A stretch of DNA of 64,000 nt from Herminiimonas arsenitoxidans (GCF_900130075.1 NZ_LT671418.1:1240001-1304000); one strand, 5' to 3'; positions 1 through 9,170 are shown, counted from the first letter of the stretch. A program made the numbers and translations. Notes: generated from the sequence alone by a model not told the origin.

Positions 1-42
1 CGCGGTAGACATGCCAGGTTCGGCGATTTGAAGGAGAGCCAT
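1..42 (-). CDS. hscA: HscA, Fe-S cluster chaperone (N-terminal fragment)
   Basis: Only the first 14 codons lie in the window; the gene continues past the left edge. The translation begins MALLQIAEPG, the N-terminus expected of the Hsp70-type chaperone HscA, which releases Fe-S clusters from IscU in an ATP-dependent cycle with HscB. It follows hscB on the same strand after about 114 bp, as in a standard isc operon. The identification rests on this short match and on position. Confidence 0.8.
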   Translation of the reverse strand, partial: MALLQIAEPGMSTA

Positions 43-156
43 ATTCGTTTGTAACTTATCTCAAGATGAGATGACCGCCATGGGCAATCATCGTTAGCGC
101 GTTACTGCATTACTCGCGCATTAATCGGTTTTACTGCACATCGATGCCGCGCCAAA

Positions 157-672
157 TCAATCCGGCAAGGCATCCAGTGCATAAGAAACTTCTTCAGCAA
201 ATTTTTCCAAAAACATCAGCTGGCGCACCAATCCGGCCGCCTGCGTAAAATCGTCGGCATCCAGCAATACGCCTATCTCGGCCACCGTGGTTTTACGCGC
301 AGCACGAATCGCGTTATCCAATTCGTCCAGCTCATCGCGACTTTTGTGCGCACGCGCATCATCCAGCGCTTCGCGCCACTCCATTTGCTGCATCAGAAAT
401 TCGACCGGCATCGCCGTATTCGACTCAACCTGCAAATCGACACCATTCAATTCGCACAGGTAGGCGGCGCGCTTGAACGGGCTCTTCAACGTCAGGTAGG
501 CTTCATTGGCACGGGTCGCCCATTGCATCGCCACACGTTTCTCGGCGTCTGACGCATGTGCGAACTTGTCCGGATGCACTTGGCCCTGCACGCTGTGATA
601 GGCACCATCCAGTGCCTTCAGATCGATGGCAAAGCGTTGCGGCAGGTGGAAGAGATCGAAGTGGTTTTGCAT
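157..672 (-). CDS. hscB: HscB, J-domain co-chaperone of Fe-S assembly
   Basis: A 171-residue DnaJ-type co-chaperone that brings holo-IscU to HscA and stimulates its ATPase in the cytoplasm. The N-terminal J domain carries the HPD tripeptide at residues 33-35, within HPDKF. The C-terminal half is the helical IscU-binding domain. Length matches the family (about 170 residues). The gene lies between iscA and hscA on the same strand. A gap of about 155 bp separates it from iscA and contains a terminator-like hairpin, so hscB-hscA may be transcribed at a lower level than the upstream genes. The Shine-Dalgarno before the ATG is weak. Confidence 0.95.
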   Translation of the reverse strand: MQNHFDLFHLPQRFAIDLKALDGAYHSVQGQVHPDKFAHASDAEKRVAMQWATRANEAYLTLKSPFKRAAYLCELNGVDLQVESNTAMPVEFLMQQMEWREALDDARAHKSRDELDELDNAIRAARKTTVAEIGVLLDADDFTQAAGLVRQLMFLEKFAEEVSYALDALPD

Positions 673-749
673 TCTTGTGCGCTGGCTATTTGCTGGCTTT
701 TAAGGCGATGCAAACTTCATCGCGTGGTGAAAATATTCGGTTTATTCAA

Positions 750-778
750 TAAAAAAGCCTGCGCACATTCGACAGGCT
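750..778 (-). terminator. Hairpin plus U-tract between iscA and hscB
   Basis: Read on the minus strand, AGCCTG pairs with CAGGCT (778-773 with 761-756) around an 11-nt loop and is followed directly by six T residues. This has the form of an intrinsic terminator placed inside the isc operon. The stem is only 6 bp, so partial read-through is likely. Confidence 0.55.
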
Positions 779-828
779 CAATCAGAATAAGGTGTTCCCG
801 CCAGGCGCGAACGCCTAGCAGCCAGCTA

Positions 829-1152
829 TCAAATACGGAAGCTTTCGCCGCAACCGCATTCATCCTTGACATTCGGATTGCGGAATTTGAAACCTTCGTT
901 CAAACCTTCGCGTGCAAAGTCCAGCTCGGTGCCGTCGATATACGGCAAGCTTTTCGGATCAACAAAGACCTTGATGCCGTGCGATTCAAACACGCTATCT
1001 TCGTTCGCGCTTTCGTCCACATATTCCAGCTTGTAGGCCAGGCCGGAACAACCAGTCGTGCGCACGCCGAAACGAAGGCCGATACCCTTGCCGCGCCGTT
1101 CCATATAGCGAGTAATGTGTTTCGCTGCTTTTTCAGTCAGTGTAATTGCCAT
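829..1152 (-). CDS. iscA: IscA, A-type Fe-S carrier
   Basis: A 107-residue HesB/IscA-family protein that accepts Fe-S clusters from IscU and passes them to apo-proteins. The three invariant cysteines are present: C35 in TTGCSG, and C99 and C101 in ECGCG near the C-terminus. Length and start fit the family. It lies 78 bp downstream of iscU on the same strand and belongs to the iscRSUA transcription unit. Confidence 0.95.
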   Translation of the reverse strand: MAITLTEKAAKHITRYMERRGKGIGLRFGVRTTGCSGLAYKLEYVDESANEDSVFESHGIKVFVDPKSLPYIDGTELDFAREGLNEGFKFRNPNVKDECGCGESFRI

Positions 1153-1230
1153 GATCTTTGCTCAAAAAGATTGTCGTTGCCTGTAGTGCGTATCCGTTTA
1201 TCGGACACGCACTACAGGCGCTTAACAAGC

Positions 1231-1635
1231 TTAAGCCGCTTCTTTCGATTCAGCTACGCCGTGCTTGGTTTTGTAGTCCAGCACTGCTGCCTTGATCGCA
1301 TCTTCCGCCAGGATCGAGCAGTGAATTTTCACTGGTGGCAATGCCAACTCTTCAGCGATTTGCGTATTCTTGATCGCCATTGCTTGATCCAGCGTCTTGC
1401 CCTTGACCCATTCGGTCACCAGCGACGACGAAGCAATCGCCGAGCCGCAGCCGTAGGTTTTGAACTTGGCATCTTGAATCACGCCATCAGCGCCGACCTT
1501 GATTTGCAATTTCATCACGTCACCGCAAGCCGGCGCGCCAACCATGCCGGTACCAATTGTTTCATCACCCTTGTCAAACGCACCAACGTTGCGTGGATTT
1601 TCGTAGTGATCGAGAACTTTGTCTGAGTAAGCCAT
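1231..1635 (-). CDS. iscU: IscU, Fe-S cluster assembly scaffold
   Basis: A 134-residue scaffold on which IscS-derived sulfur and iron are assembled into [2Fe-2S]/[4Fe-4S] clusters. The three cluster-ligand cysteines are C37 (APACGD), C63 (YGCGSA) and C106 (IHCSIL). The HscA recognition motif LPPVK is at residues 99-103. It lies 58 bp downstream of iscS. A clear TAAGGAGT-type ribosome site precedes the ATG. Confidence 0.97.
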   Translation of the reverse strand: MAYSDKVLDHYENPRNVGAFDKGDETIGTGMVGAPACGDVMKLQIKVGADGVIQDAKFKTYGCGSAIASSSLVTEWVKGKTLDQAMAIKNTQIAEELALPPVKIHCSILAEDAIKAAVLDYKTKHGVAESKEAA

Positions 1636-1693
1636 TTTGATACTCCTTGTTAAGCCTTATTCCTGTTGGTCAACAACAGGAACGAGAAAGATA

Positions 1694-2947
1694 TTAGTGC
1701 GCTGCCCATTGGATCGTGCTGATATCGATCCCGTCTTTATACATATCCCACAGTGGCGACAATTCGCGCAGCTTGGCCACTTTTTCTTTCATCAGCTTGA
1801 TCGTGAAGTCGACGTCTTCTTCTGTCGTAAAGCGACCGAAGGTGAAACGAATCGAGCTGTGCGCCAGTTCATCGCTACGACCCAGCGCTCTCAATACATA
1901 AGATGGTTCCAGACTGGCCGAAGTACAAGCTGAACCTGAAGAAACAGCCAGATCCTTGATTGCCATGATCAGTGACTCACCTTCAACATAGTTGAAGCTG
2001 ACGTTCAGGTTATGCGGTACACGGTGATCCATATCGCCATTGATATAAACCTCTTCCATATCCTGCAAACCCTTGGCCAGACGATCGCGCAGAGCACGGA
2101 TACGAACAATTTCCGTAGCCATTTCTTCTTTTGCGATACGGAAAGCTTCGCCCATACCAACGATCTGGTGGGTTGCCAACGTGCCGGAACGCAAGCCGCG
2201 TTCGTGACCACCGCCGTGCATTTGTGCTTCGATACGGACGCGCGGTTTGCGACGTACATACAAGGCACCAATACCTTTAGGACCGTAGGTTTTGTGTGCA
2301 GTAAAGGTCATCAAGTCGACTTTGGTTTTTTCCAAATCGATCTCTACTTTGCCAGTTGCCTGTGCTGCGTCGCAATGGAAAATGATGCCCTTGCTGCGGC
2401 ACAACTCACCGATCTCGTCGATAGGCTGGATCACACCAATTTCATTGTTGACCAACATGACCGATACCAGAATCGTATCTGGACGAATTGCTTCAGCCAG
2501 TTGCTCGATGGTGATCAGGCCATTGTCTTGCGGTTGCAAATAAGTTGCCTCAAAACCCTGACGCTCCAATTCACGCACGGTATCCAGCACAGCTTTGTGC
2601 TCGGTCTTTACCGTGATGATGTGCTTGCCCTTGGTTTTGTAGAATTGTGCAGCGCCCTTGAGTGCAAGGTTGTTGCCTTCCGTTGCACCTGAAGTCCAGA
2701 TGATTTCACGCGAATCAGCATTGACCAGCGCAGCGACTTGTTCGCGCGCATCTTCAACTGCCTTCTCTGCTGTCCAGCCATACATATGGCTGCGCGAAGC
2801 TGGATTACCGAACTGCTCACGCAAGTAAGGAATCATCTTGTCAGCGACGCGTGGATCGATAGGCGTAGTCGCCGAATAATCCATGTAAATCGGGAAATGC
2901 GGCGCCTTGATCGTATCTATCAGGCTTTTGTCTAACGGGGCATTCAT
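1694..2947 (-). CDS. iscS: IscS, cysteine desulfurase
   Basis: A 417-residue PLP-dependent desulfurase that converts cysteine to alanine and donates the sulfur to IscU and to tRNA-thiolation enzymes. The PLP lysine is K219 (FTAHKTYG) and the persulfide cysteine is C341 in [11 protein letters not shown] chose the ATG at 2947 because a TTGGAG ribosome site sits 8 nt before it. A longer reading from 3004 would overlap the end of iscR and adds an unconserved basic tail. The N-terminus is about 13 residues longer than E. coli IscS ([10 protein letters not shown]...), which is unusual but reads cleanly. Confidence 0.95.
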   Translation of the reverse strand: MNAPLDKSLIDTIKAPHFPIYMDYSATTPIDPRVADKMIPYLREQFGNPASRSHMYGWTAEKAVEDAREQVAALVNADSREIIWTSGATEGNNLALKGAAQFYKTKGKHIITVKTEHKAVLDTVRELERQGFEATYLQPQDNGLITIEQLAEAIRPDTILVSVMLVNNEIGVIQPIDEIGELCRSKGIIFHCDAAQATGKVEIDLEKTKVDLMTFTAHKTYGPKGIGALYVRRKPRVRIEAQMHGGGHERGLRSGTLATHQIVGMGEAFRIAKEEMATEIVRIRALRDRLAKGLQDMEEVYINGDMDHRVPHNLNVSFNYVEGESLIMAIKDLAVSSGSACTSASLEPSYVLRALGRSDELAHSSIRFTFGRFTTEEDVDFTIKLMKEKVAKLRELSPLWDMYKDGIDISTIQWAAH

Positions 2948-2964
2948 CTTTTTAGCTCCAATAA

Positions 2965-3438
2965 TCAAACGGCTGCGTGGTTGCGGTGCACGACCACCAC
3001 GCATTGTTCAGAAATCTTTTGTTTTTGCTGGTCTACCAAATCTTTCAGCGACACAGAATCCAGGTAATCCACCATCTTGGCGTTCAACGTTGCCCATAGA
3101 TCATGAGTCATACAGCGACCACCATGCTCATGCTCAGGACTGTGGCAATTTTCCTTGCCGCCACATTGCGTCGCATCCAGCGGCTCGTCGACGGCAATAA
3201 TGATGTCTGCCACCGTCACATCTTCTGCACGGCGTGCCAGGTTATAACCACCACCCGGTCCGCGCACCGATTCAACGATTTCGTGACGGCGCAATTTGCC
3301 AAACAATTGCTCCAGATACGATAGCGAAATCTCTTGCCGTTGGCTGATTCCGGCGAGCGTGACAGGACCATTGTCCTGGCGCAATGCCAAGTCAATCATT
3401 GCTGTTACAGCAAAACGGCCTTTAGTCGTCAAACGCAT
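2965..3438 (-). CDS. iscR: IscR, Rrf2-family [2Fe-2S] transcription regulator
   Basis: A 157-residue Rrf2-type winged-helix regulator that senses Fe-S status through its own [2Fe-2S] cluster and represses the isc operon when clusters are plentiful. The recognition-helix region includes SLSYLEQLF (residues 38-46). Cluster ligands are C92, C98, C109 and a following H112. Compared with E. coli (C92/C98/C104/H107), five extra residues (a His/Glu-rich loop) sit between the second and third cysteine. It is the first gene of the operon, and its promoter carries an IscR box. Confidence 0.95.
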   Translation of the reverse strand: MRLTTKGRFAVTAMIDLALRQDNGPVTLAGISQRQEISLSYLEQLFGKLRRHEIVESVRGPGGGYNLARRAEDVTVADIIIAVDEPLDATQCGGKENCHSPEHEHGGRCMTHDLWATLNAKMVDYLDSVSLKDLVDQQKQKISEQCVVVVHRNHAAV

Positions 3439-3498
3439 GAATCTTGCCTCCAGTGATCAACAGAAATGAATAACCTGAGTTGTTGATCGATTTGGTCA

Positions 3499-3531
3499 AG
3501 TATAACAAACTTGACTGATTCTGTCAGGTAC
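3499..3531 (-). promoter_or_regulatory. isc operon promoter overlapped by a type-1 IscR box
   Basis: On the minus strand CTGACA (3527-3522) and TATACT (3504-3499) are separated by exactly 17 bp and lie 61 bp or more upstream of the iscR ATG. The 25-bp stretch 3507-3531 matches the published type-1 IscR consensus (ATASYYGACT-R-www-Y-AGTCRRSTAT) at nearly every core position: CTTGACTG, then ATT, then CTGTCAGGTA. The box covers the -35 and part of the spacer, the position expected for repression by holo-IscR. Confidence 0.8.
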
Positions 3532-3777
3532 CCACTTTCCCGCAGCCAGCCTCGCTCAACAGCACAAACTGCACTCAATTTCCACACCTCGATTTTATCG
3601 AAAAGTAGTCTCCTCAGACTTGACCGAGGTCACCAAGCAGGATATTGCCCAACAAATATCAAGAATTAAAAGTTGCATGAAACACATAACTTTAATTTCC
3701 ATAAAGAAACATTCTCACCAACACTTCACTGCATCTACCCAAGCCAATAAGAACCATCACTCCCATAAAAATTAAAT
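3532..3777. other. Gene-free AT-rich spacer between iscR and tetR
   Basis: About 250 bp lie between the divergent iscR and TetR-type genes, continuing to 3950 with the palindromes described separately. Base composition is clearly more AT-rich than the flanking genes, with long A runs. I see no ORF with a ribosome site and no RNA gene in it. Confidence 0.6.
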
Positions 3778-3795
3778 ATTGAATGATTATTCAAT
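3778..3795. promoter_or_regulatory. Perfect palindrome, candidate TetR operator 1
   Basis: ATTGAAT-GATT-ATTCAAT is a perfect 7-bp inverted repeat with a 4-bp centre. A near copy of its core TTGA..GA.TATTCAA occurs again at 3885-3900, closer to the TetR gene. TetR regulators usually bind palindromes of this size in their own upstream regions. The link to this regulator is inferred. Confidence 0.45.
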
Positions 3796-3884
3796 TTTAA
3801 AATTCAAAAAATCAGGCACATGGCAACAGAATAGAAAGAGAGAAAATCCATGGAAAGTTCATTCTATTCACTCACAAAATATAT

Positions 3885-3908
3885 TTGAGCGAATATTCAA
3901 TTTATAAT
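3885..3908 (+). promoter_or_regulatory. Candidate TetR operator 2 next to a TATAAT box
   Basis: TTGAGCGAATATTCAA (3885-3900) matches the upstream palindrome core at 13 of 16 positions. TATAAT follows at 3903-3908, about 43 bp before the proposed ATG. No good -35 is visible, and the operator would occupy the spacer, which suits autorepression. Confidence 0.45.
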
Positions 3909-3950
3909 TGATGCTTCGTTCATTAATTGAAACCTCGTTTCGCATTCGCA

Positions 3951-4679
3951 ATGGCCACACGCATTTCCAAGACTCCGCAATCGCCTACCCAAAAAGCTGA
4001 CAAGAAACGCATCGAAGTCCTCAAAGCCGCCGGCAAATGCTTCCGCAAAAACGGCTTCCACCAAACATCCATGCAACAAATCTGTGCCGAAACAGGACTT
4101 GGGCCGGGCGCGGTCTATCGCTATTTCACTGGCAAAGAAGCCATCATTGAAGCCATGGTGGAAGATGAACGCCGCCAAACCCGCGCGATGCTCTTGCAAA
4201 TGCGCGAGGCAGAATCCATCCAGCAAGCACTGAGCGCGACTACTCGCCTGTTTGCCGAGCGCTATCGCGCCAGCGGCGATGCCAGTTTAATGACGGAAGT
4301 CTATGCAGAAGGAATGCGCAGCAAGCGCGTTGGCATCGTATTACGCAAAATCGAAGCTGAATGGATCATGGGGCTGACCAATCTGCTGCGCACCGCGCAA
4401 GCACGTGGACAGATCGATGCATCGCTGGATGCGGCGCAAACGGCCTTATTCCTGACAGGGATGTGGGATGGGATGGTGATACGCCAGCATTTTCACGCGC
4501 ACGATGACCAACACGCGCTGCCAGCCTTCTTTGAAGTAATGATCACGCGTCTGCTGACGCGTGAAGGCAAGCCGGAAAAAATCGGCAAAACAGCATCAGC
4601 CGCACAAGCCAATGTTGTCGCACCGACTGCTGAAACAAAAGAGCAAGCAGCCGACCTGCGCCAGCTCAGCCTGATCTAA
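3951..4679 (+). CDS. TetR/AcrR-family transcriptional regulator
   Basis: A 242-residue regulator. The N-terminal TetR helix-turn-helix spans about residues 20-65, with GFHQTSMQQI, the turn region CAETGLGPG and AVYRYFTGKEAI. The C-terminal two thirds are an alpha-helical ligand/dimerisation domain ending in a low-complexity Ala/Thr/Gln tail. I chose the ATG at 3951; a TTG eight codons upstream is in frame but has no better ribosome site. The ligand and target genes are unknown. Two similar palindromes lie upstream, and the convergent neighbour (UNG-like protein) shares almost no intergenic DNA. Confidence 0.85.
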   Translation: MATRISKTPQSPTQKADKKRIEVLKAAGKCFRKNGFHQTSMQQICAETGLGPGAVYRYFTGKEAIIEAMVEDERRQTRAMLLQMREAESIQQALSATTRLFAERYRASGDASLMTEVYAEGMRSKRVGIVLRKIEAEWIMGLTNLLRTAQARGQIDASLDAAQTALFLTGMWDGMVIRQHFHAHDDQHALPAFFEVMITRLLTREGKPEKIGKTASAAQANVVAPTAETKEQAADLRQLSLI

Positions 4680-4680
4680 A

Positions 4681-5463
4681 TTACTTCCGCAACAAATGCA
4701 TAGAGCCAAACAGCTCTTGCATCACTGAATTTGCAATGAAGCTCAAGTTATACGGATGCTCGGAAACCTTCTTGGGGAGGCGCGCACTCTCGGGCAAAGC
4801 CTCCAACTGAACTGCAATCTTGCCCCACAACACCAGCGTCGGCGGCGTCTTGCCCGACTGCTGCGCGTGATCTGCCAATGCCGCAAGCACGGTTTGCAAG
4901 AACGGCAGCCAAGCCTTCGCATCCTTAACCGGCGCAACATGCGCACGAAATACCAGCGATGCATTCAGCAAAAGAAAACCATGTTGCGTGAGATTGCTCT
5001 GCAAGTCAGGCAAGGTTTGAATCACCGTTGTCGGTGCTGCCTGTGCATTCTCCGACACGCCAGCCAATGCATCACCGGTAGTTTGCTCTATCGCCAGTTG
5101 ACCATCCGCGACCAAAAGCATCTTCATGAAGTTGCGTAAGGATGTCGCGCGATTCACCTGTTTGGACAAGCCTTTTTCCGACCACAACGAAGACACCGCC
5201 CCATCCATGAAGCAAACGCCGGTCGCACTATCAGCACGCGGATACGGCCCCTCGCCTACCAACACATAACGCACTGCATCCAAAGGCTGTGCAAATGCGG
5301 CAAACAAACGACCTCCATTCGGCAGGTAATCATCGCTCGCCAACATCGGCAGGTAATCGGGAAATGCCTTGTTGACTGCGTTCAAGCCAGCCAACAGGAT
5401 AGGACGCCAGGATGCGTCGGCAGCATCCAGCATGGCTGTAAAAGACGGTGGAATTGTTTGCAT
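4681..5463 (-). CDS. UNG-like uracil-DNA glycosylase superfamily protein, divergent active site
   Basis: A 260-residue protein laid out like family-1 uracil-DNA glycosylase. The water-activating-loop position reads GEGPYP at residues 70-75 instead of GQDPYH, followed by a GVCFMDG stretch. A LLLNASL motif matches the UNG LLLN segment, and HPYNLS near the C-terminus matches the HPSPLS loop. The canonical catalytic Asp is therefore Gly72 and the motif His is Pro75, while the C-terminal-loop His is kept. It may be a non-catalytic or altered-specificity member. ATG 5463 was preferred to an upstream in-frame ATG at 5541, which adds unconserved residues. It ends one base from the convergent TetR gene. 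Confidence 0.65.
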   Translation of the reverse strand: MQTIPPSFTAMLDAADASWRPILLAGLNAVNKAFPDYLPMLASDDYLPNGGRLFAAFAQPLDAVRYVLVGEGPYPRADSATGVCFMDGAVSSLWSEKGLSKQVNRATSLRNFMKMLLVADGQLAIEQTTGDALAGVSENAQAAPTTVIQTLPDLQSNLTQHGFLLLNASLVFRAHVAPVKDAKAWLPFLQTVLAALADHAQQSGKTPPTLVLWGKIAVQLEALPESARLPKKVSEHPYNLSFIANSVMQELFGSMHLLRK

Positions 5464-5571
5464 GAGATTTATAAGGACAGAGATTGATGCGTGCGAACGA
5501 AAGCAGCGATTGTAGCCGCTACACTTTGCGACACAATACAAAGTGTAGCCACCACCACATCGCCTATCTCA

Positions 5572-7656
5572 TTAAGTCGGCACTATATGATCTTCACCCG
5601 GCGCACCGAATAACTGCTCTTTCAGTATTCGCAACTGATCGCGTACCTGTGCAGCTTTCTCGAACTCCAGATTTTTTGCGTGGCCGAGCATTTGTTTTTC
5701 CAGCAGCTTGATTTCCTTGCTGACCTGTTTTTCGCTCATCGCCTCGTATTTAGCGTGCTCCTGCGCTGCGTGCAATTCTTCGCGCGCTTCTTGCGGACTG
5801 TACACACCATCGATCAATTCGCGTATGTGCTTCTTGATGCCTACCGGCGTAATGTTATTAGCGGTATTAAAAGCGATCTGCTTGGCGCGGCGACGTTCGG
5901 TTTCATCGATCGCACGACGCATGGAATCAGTCACCTTGTCGCCATACAGAATCGCCATCCCGTTCAAGTTACGCGCAGCACGACCTATGGTTTGAATCAA
6001 GCTACGCTCGGAACGCAAGAAACCTTCCTTATCCGCATCCAGAATCGCGACCAGCGATACTTCCGGCAAATCCAGACCTTCGCGCAGCAAGTTAATGCCG
6101 ACCAGCACGTCGAATGTACCGAGACGCAAATCACGAATAATCTCTACACGTTCTACCGTATCGATATCGCTATGCAGGTAACGCACCTTGATGCCGTTAT
6201 CCGTCAGGAATTCCGTCAATTGTTCTGCCATGCGCTTGGTCAGCGTCGTGACCAACACGCGTTCATGCTTCTTCACACGATCGGTAATTTCCGACATCAG
6301 ATCATCAACTTGAGTCGACGCCGGACGCACGCTGATCAATGGATCGACCAAACCAGTTGGACGCACCACTTGCTCGACCACTTGATCAGCATGTGTCTTT
6401 TCATAATCGGCTGGCGTTGCAGAAACAAACACCATCTGCCGCATCTTGCCTTCGAACTCATCAAAACGCAGCGGACGGTTATCCAGCGCTGACGGCAAAC
6501 GGAAGCCATAATCAACCAGATTAGTCTTACGCGCTCTATCGCCGTTATACATACCGTTGAGTTGCCCCATCAGCACGTGTGACTCGTCCATGAACATCAG
6601 GGCATCTTGCGGCAAATAATCCACCAGCGTCGGTGGCGGATCGCCAGCTTTGGCACCACTCAGATGACGCGAGTAATTTTCGATGCCTTTGGTGAAGCCG
6701 ATTTCCTGCATCATTTCCAGATCGAAACGCGTACGCTGTTCCAGACGCTGCTCTTCGATCAGCTTGTTTTCCTTGCGGAAGAACTCAAGACGATCACGCA
6801 ATTCATCTTTGATCGTTTCAATCGCACGCAACACAGTGGCGCGCGGCGTCACGTAATGCGAACCCGGATAAACGGTAAAGCGCGGGATCTTTTGCTTGAC
6901 GCGGCCGGTCAGCGGATCGAATAGTTGCAAGCTTTCAATTTCGTCATCAAACATTTCCAGACGAATTGCCAATTCAGCATGTTCTGCCGGGAAGATATCT
7001 ATCGTGTCCCCACGTACACGGAAGGTACCGCGACCAAAATCGACTTCATTACGCGTGTATTGCATGGCGATCAGACGCGCGATCACATCGCGCTGGCTGA
7101 CCTTGTCCTTGGCGCGCAAGGTCAAAATCATCTGGTGATACTCGCTAGGATTACCAATACCGTAAATCGCCGAGACGGTCGCGATAATCACTACGTCGCG
7201 TCGCTCCATCAGGGATTTAGTGCAAGACAAGCGCATCTGCTCGATGTGCTCGTTGATAGATGAATCTTTCTCAATGAACAAGTCGCGCTGTGGAACGTAG
7301 GCTTCTGGCTGGTAATAATCGTAGTAGCTGACGAAGTATTCCACCGCGTTCTGCGGGAAAAACTCACGGAATTCGCTGTAAAGCTGGGCCGCCAGCGTTT
7401 TGTTCGGCGCGAACACAATCGCTGGCCGTCCCATACGGGCGATCACATTGGCAACTGTATAAGTTTTGCCAGATCCGGTAACGCCAAGCAAGGTTTGGTA
7501 GAACAAACCATCCTCTATACCCTCGACCAATTTTGCAATTGCAGTCGGCTGATCCCCCGCCGGAGGAAACGGTTGATACAAACGAAATGGAGAGTCTGGG
7601 AAGGTGACGAATTTCGATTCGTCAACGGAATTGGAAACCTGGGATAAATCAGCCAT
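5572..7656 (-). CDS. uvrB: UvrB, excinuclease ABC subunit B
   Basis: A 694-residue DNA-damage-verification helicase of nucleotide excision repair, which is loaded by UvrA and recruits UvrC. Walker A GVTGSGKT is at residues 58-65. The tyrosine-rich beta-hairpin follows ([11 protein letters not shown], from about residue 110), then MDESHV (Walker B), and the C-terminal UVR domain that binds UvrC ([13 protein letters not shown]). Full length for the family. It is divergent from the aminotransferase gene, with 117 bp between the two starts; AAAGGTCGG precedes the ATG. Confidence 0.98.
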   Translation of the reverse strand: MADLSQVSNSVDESKFVTFPDSPFRLYQPFPPAGDQPTAIAKLVEGIEDGLFYQTLLGVTGSGKTYTVANVIARMGRPAIVFAPNKTLAAQLYSEFREFFPQNAVEYFVSYYDYYQPEAYVPQRDLFIEKDSSINEHIEQMRLSCTKSLMERRDVVIIATVSAIYGIGNPSEYHQMILTLRAKDKVSQRDVIARLIAMQYTRNEVDFGRGTFRVRGDTIDIFPAEHAELAIRLEMFDDEIESLQLFDPLTGRVKQKIPRFTVYPGSHYVTPRATVLRAIETIKDELRDRLEFFRKENKLIEEQRLEQRTRFDLEMMQEIGFTKGIENYSRHLSGAKAGDPPPTLVDYLPQDALMFMDESHVLMGQLNGMYNGDRARKTNLVDYGFRLPSALDNRPLRFDEFEGKMRQMVFVSATPADYEKTHADQVVEQVVRPTGLVDPLISVRPASTQVDDLMSEITDRVKKHERVLVTTLTKRMAEQLTEFLTDNGIKVRYLHSDIDTVERVEIIRDLRLGTFDVLVGINLLREGLDLPEVSLVAILDADKEGFLRSERSLIQTIGRAARNLNGMAILYGDKVTDSMRRAIDETERRRAKQIAFNTANNITPVGIKKHIRELIDGVYSPQEAREELHAAQEHAKYEAMSEKQVSKEIKLLEKQMLGHAKNLEFEKAAQVRDQLRILKEQLFGAPGEDHIVPT

Positions 7657-7773
7657 TTAAATCCGACCTTTGGTAAAATAGTGAGTCGCATTTTCCGCAG
7701 GACTTATGGTCTTGCGCTTCACACAACCCGTCTGCAACACGACCGTTTGCAGCTAACTTTTGATGTTATCACG

Positions 7774-8988
7774 ATGAACGCACCTATTCCTGCTTCGCTC
7801 CTCAACGCCATCGAAATGGCGCCCCGTGACCCGATTCTTGGCATTACCGAGGCATTTAATGCCGATAAGAATCCAAATAAGATCAATCTTGGCGTTGGCG
7901 TATACAACGACGACAACGGCAAATTGCCGCTGCTCGAATGCGTACGCAAAGCCGAAGTGCTGCTCGCGGAAAAACTGTCACCACGCGGTTACTTGCCTAT
8001 CGACGGCCTCGCTGCTTACGATAAAGCAGTACAAGAACTCGTATTTGGTGCCGATAGCGCCGTAGTCAAGGAAAAACGTGCAGTCACTGCACAAGCAATC
8101 GGCGGTACCGGCGCATTGAAACTCGGCGCTGACTTCCTGAAACGCTTTGCGCCTAACGCGCAAGTGTGGATCAGTGATCCAAGCTGGGAAAACCACCGCG
8201 CACTGTTTGAATCGGCTGGTTTCGTCGTCAATAACTACCCGTACTACGATGCAGCAACCCGCGGCGTAAACTTCGCCGGCATGCTCGACACATTGAAATC
8301 GATCCCTAGCGGCTCGATCGTTTTGTTGCACGCTTGCTGCCACAACCCAACCGGTGCAGATCTGACCGACGCACAATGGCTGCAAGTCATTGAAGTCGTA
8401 TTGAAACGCGGCTTGATCCCATTCCTCGACATGGCTTACCAAGGCTTTGGCGACGGCATCGAATCCGACGGTAAAGTTGTACGTCAATTCGCTGAAGCAG
8501 GCGGCCCAGTTTTCGTATCGAACTCTTTCTCCAAATCATTCTCGCTGTACGGCGAACGTGTTGGCGCTCTGAGCATCGTTGCGGTCAACGCAGAAGAAGC
8601 AACACGCGTCCTGTCGCAATTGAAACGCGTTATCCGCACCAACTACTCCAACCCACCTATCCACGGCGGTCAAGTCGTTGCAACAGCTCTGGCAACACCA
8701 GAACTGCGCGCACTGTGGGAAGAAGAATTGGCTGGTATGCGTGTTCGCATCCGCGACATGCGTCAAGCGTTTGTACAGAAGCTGAAAGAACAAGCACCTG
8801 CACACAACTTCGACTTCGTCATTCAACAACGCGGCATGTTCTCGTACTCTGGCTTGACCAAAGAACAAGTGAATCGCCTGCGTGATGAGTTCTCGATTTA
8901 CGCTATCGATACTGGTCGTATCTGTGTTGCTGCGCTGAACACAAAAAATATTGATTACGTCATTGCGGCAATCGCAAAAGTTCTTTAA
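7774..8988 (+). CDS. Aromatic/aspartate aminotransferase (class I PLP)
   Basis: A 404-residue fold-type I aminotransferase of the AspC/TyrB group that transfers the amino group from aspartate or aromatic amino acids to 2-oxoglutarate. The PLP lysine is K254 in SNSFSKSFSLYGER. NPTGAD (residues 191-196) and SDPSWENH (134-141) are typical of this group, and the C-terminal substrate-binding Arg lies in DTGRICVA. ATG 7774 gives the usual N-terminus MNAPIPASLL; an in-frame GTG at 7681 is unlikely. TyrB or AspC specificity cannot be settled from sequence. It is followed by a large inverted repeat and tRNA-Asn. Confidence 0.92.
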   Translation: MNAPIPASLLNAIEMAPRDPILGITEAFNADKNPNKINLGVGVYNDDNGKLPLLECVRKAEVLLAEKLSPRGYLPIDGLAAYDKAVQELVFGADSAVVKEKRAVTAQAIGGTGALKLGADFLKRFAPNAQVWISDPSWENHRALFESAGFVVNNYPYYDAATRGVNFAGMLDTLKSIPSGSIVLLHACCHNPTGADLTDAQWLQVIEVVLKRGLIPFLDMAYQGFGDGIESDGKVVRQFAEAGGPVFVSNSFSKSFSLYGERVGALSIVAVNAEEATRVLSQLKRVIRTNYSNPPIHGGQVVATALATPELRALWEEELAGMRVRIRDMRQAFVQKLKEQAPAHNFDFVIQQRGMFSYSGLTKEQVNRLRDEFSIYAIDTGRICVAALNTKNIDYVIAAIAKVL

Positions 8989-8996
8989 TATTCGGC

Positions 8997-9048
8997 CTGC
9001 GGTAAATTTCTGAGTGGCAGCAAAACGAAGCAAAGAAATTTATCGCAG
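8997..9048. repeat. 15-bp inverted repeat after the aminotransferase gene
   Basis: 8997-9011 pairs with 9034-9048 over 15 positions (14 Watson-Crick, one G-T) around a 22-nt loop. It starts 9 bp after the aminotransferase stop codon and ends just before the tRNA-Asn -35 box. There is no T tract, so it may protect the mRNA 3' end rather than act as an intrinsic terminator. Confidence 0.6.
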
Positions 9049-9053
9049 AAGCT

Positions 9054-9083
9054 TTGACAAGCGAGCAAGAAACATCTTATAAT
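9054..9083 (+). promoter_or_regulatory. Consensus promoter of tRNA-Asn
   Basis: TTGACA at 9054-9059 and TATAAT at 9078-9083 are both perfect sigma-70 hexamers, with an 18-bp spacer, 11 bp upstream of the tRNA 5' end. Confidence 0.9.
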
Positions 9084-9094
9084 CTCGCTTCTGT

Positions 9095-9170
9095 TCCCTG
9101 ATAGCTCAGTTGGTAGAGCGACGGACTGTTAATCCGCAGGTCCCTGGTTCGAGTCCAGGTCGGGGAGCCA
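9095..9170 (+). tRNA. tRNA-Asn (GTT)
   Basis: A 76-nt cloverleaf with encoded CCA. Acceptor stem 9095-9101 pairs with 9160-9166 including one wobble; discriminator G9167; CCA 9168-9170. The D arm has AGCTCAGTTGGTAGAGC, the anticodon loop CTGTTAA puts GTT at 9128-9130, and the T loop is GGTTCGAGTCC. Confidence 0.98.

Noticed and set aside
556..1626. A 356-codon plus-strand ORF opposite iscA and iscU
   Set aside because: It lies antisense to genes with full catalytic motifs; the reading is rich in Cys and Arg and matches no family.
2948..3004. Longer IscS reading from 3004
   Set aside because: It overlaps the end of iscR and lacks conservation, while the ATG at 2947 has a clear ribosome site.
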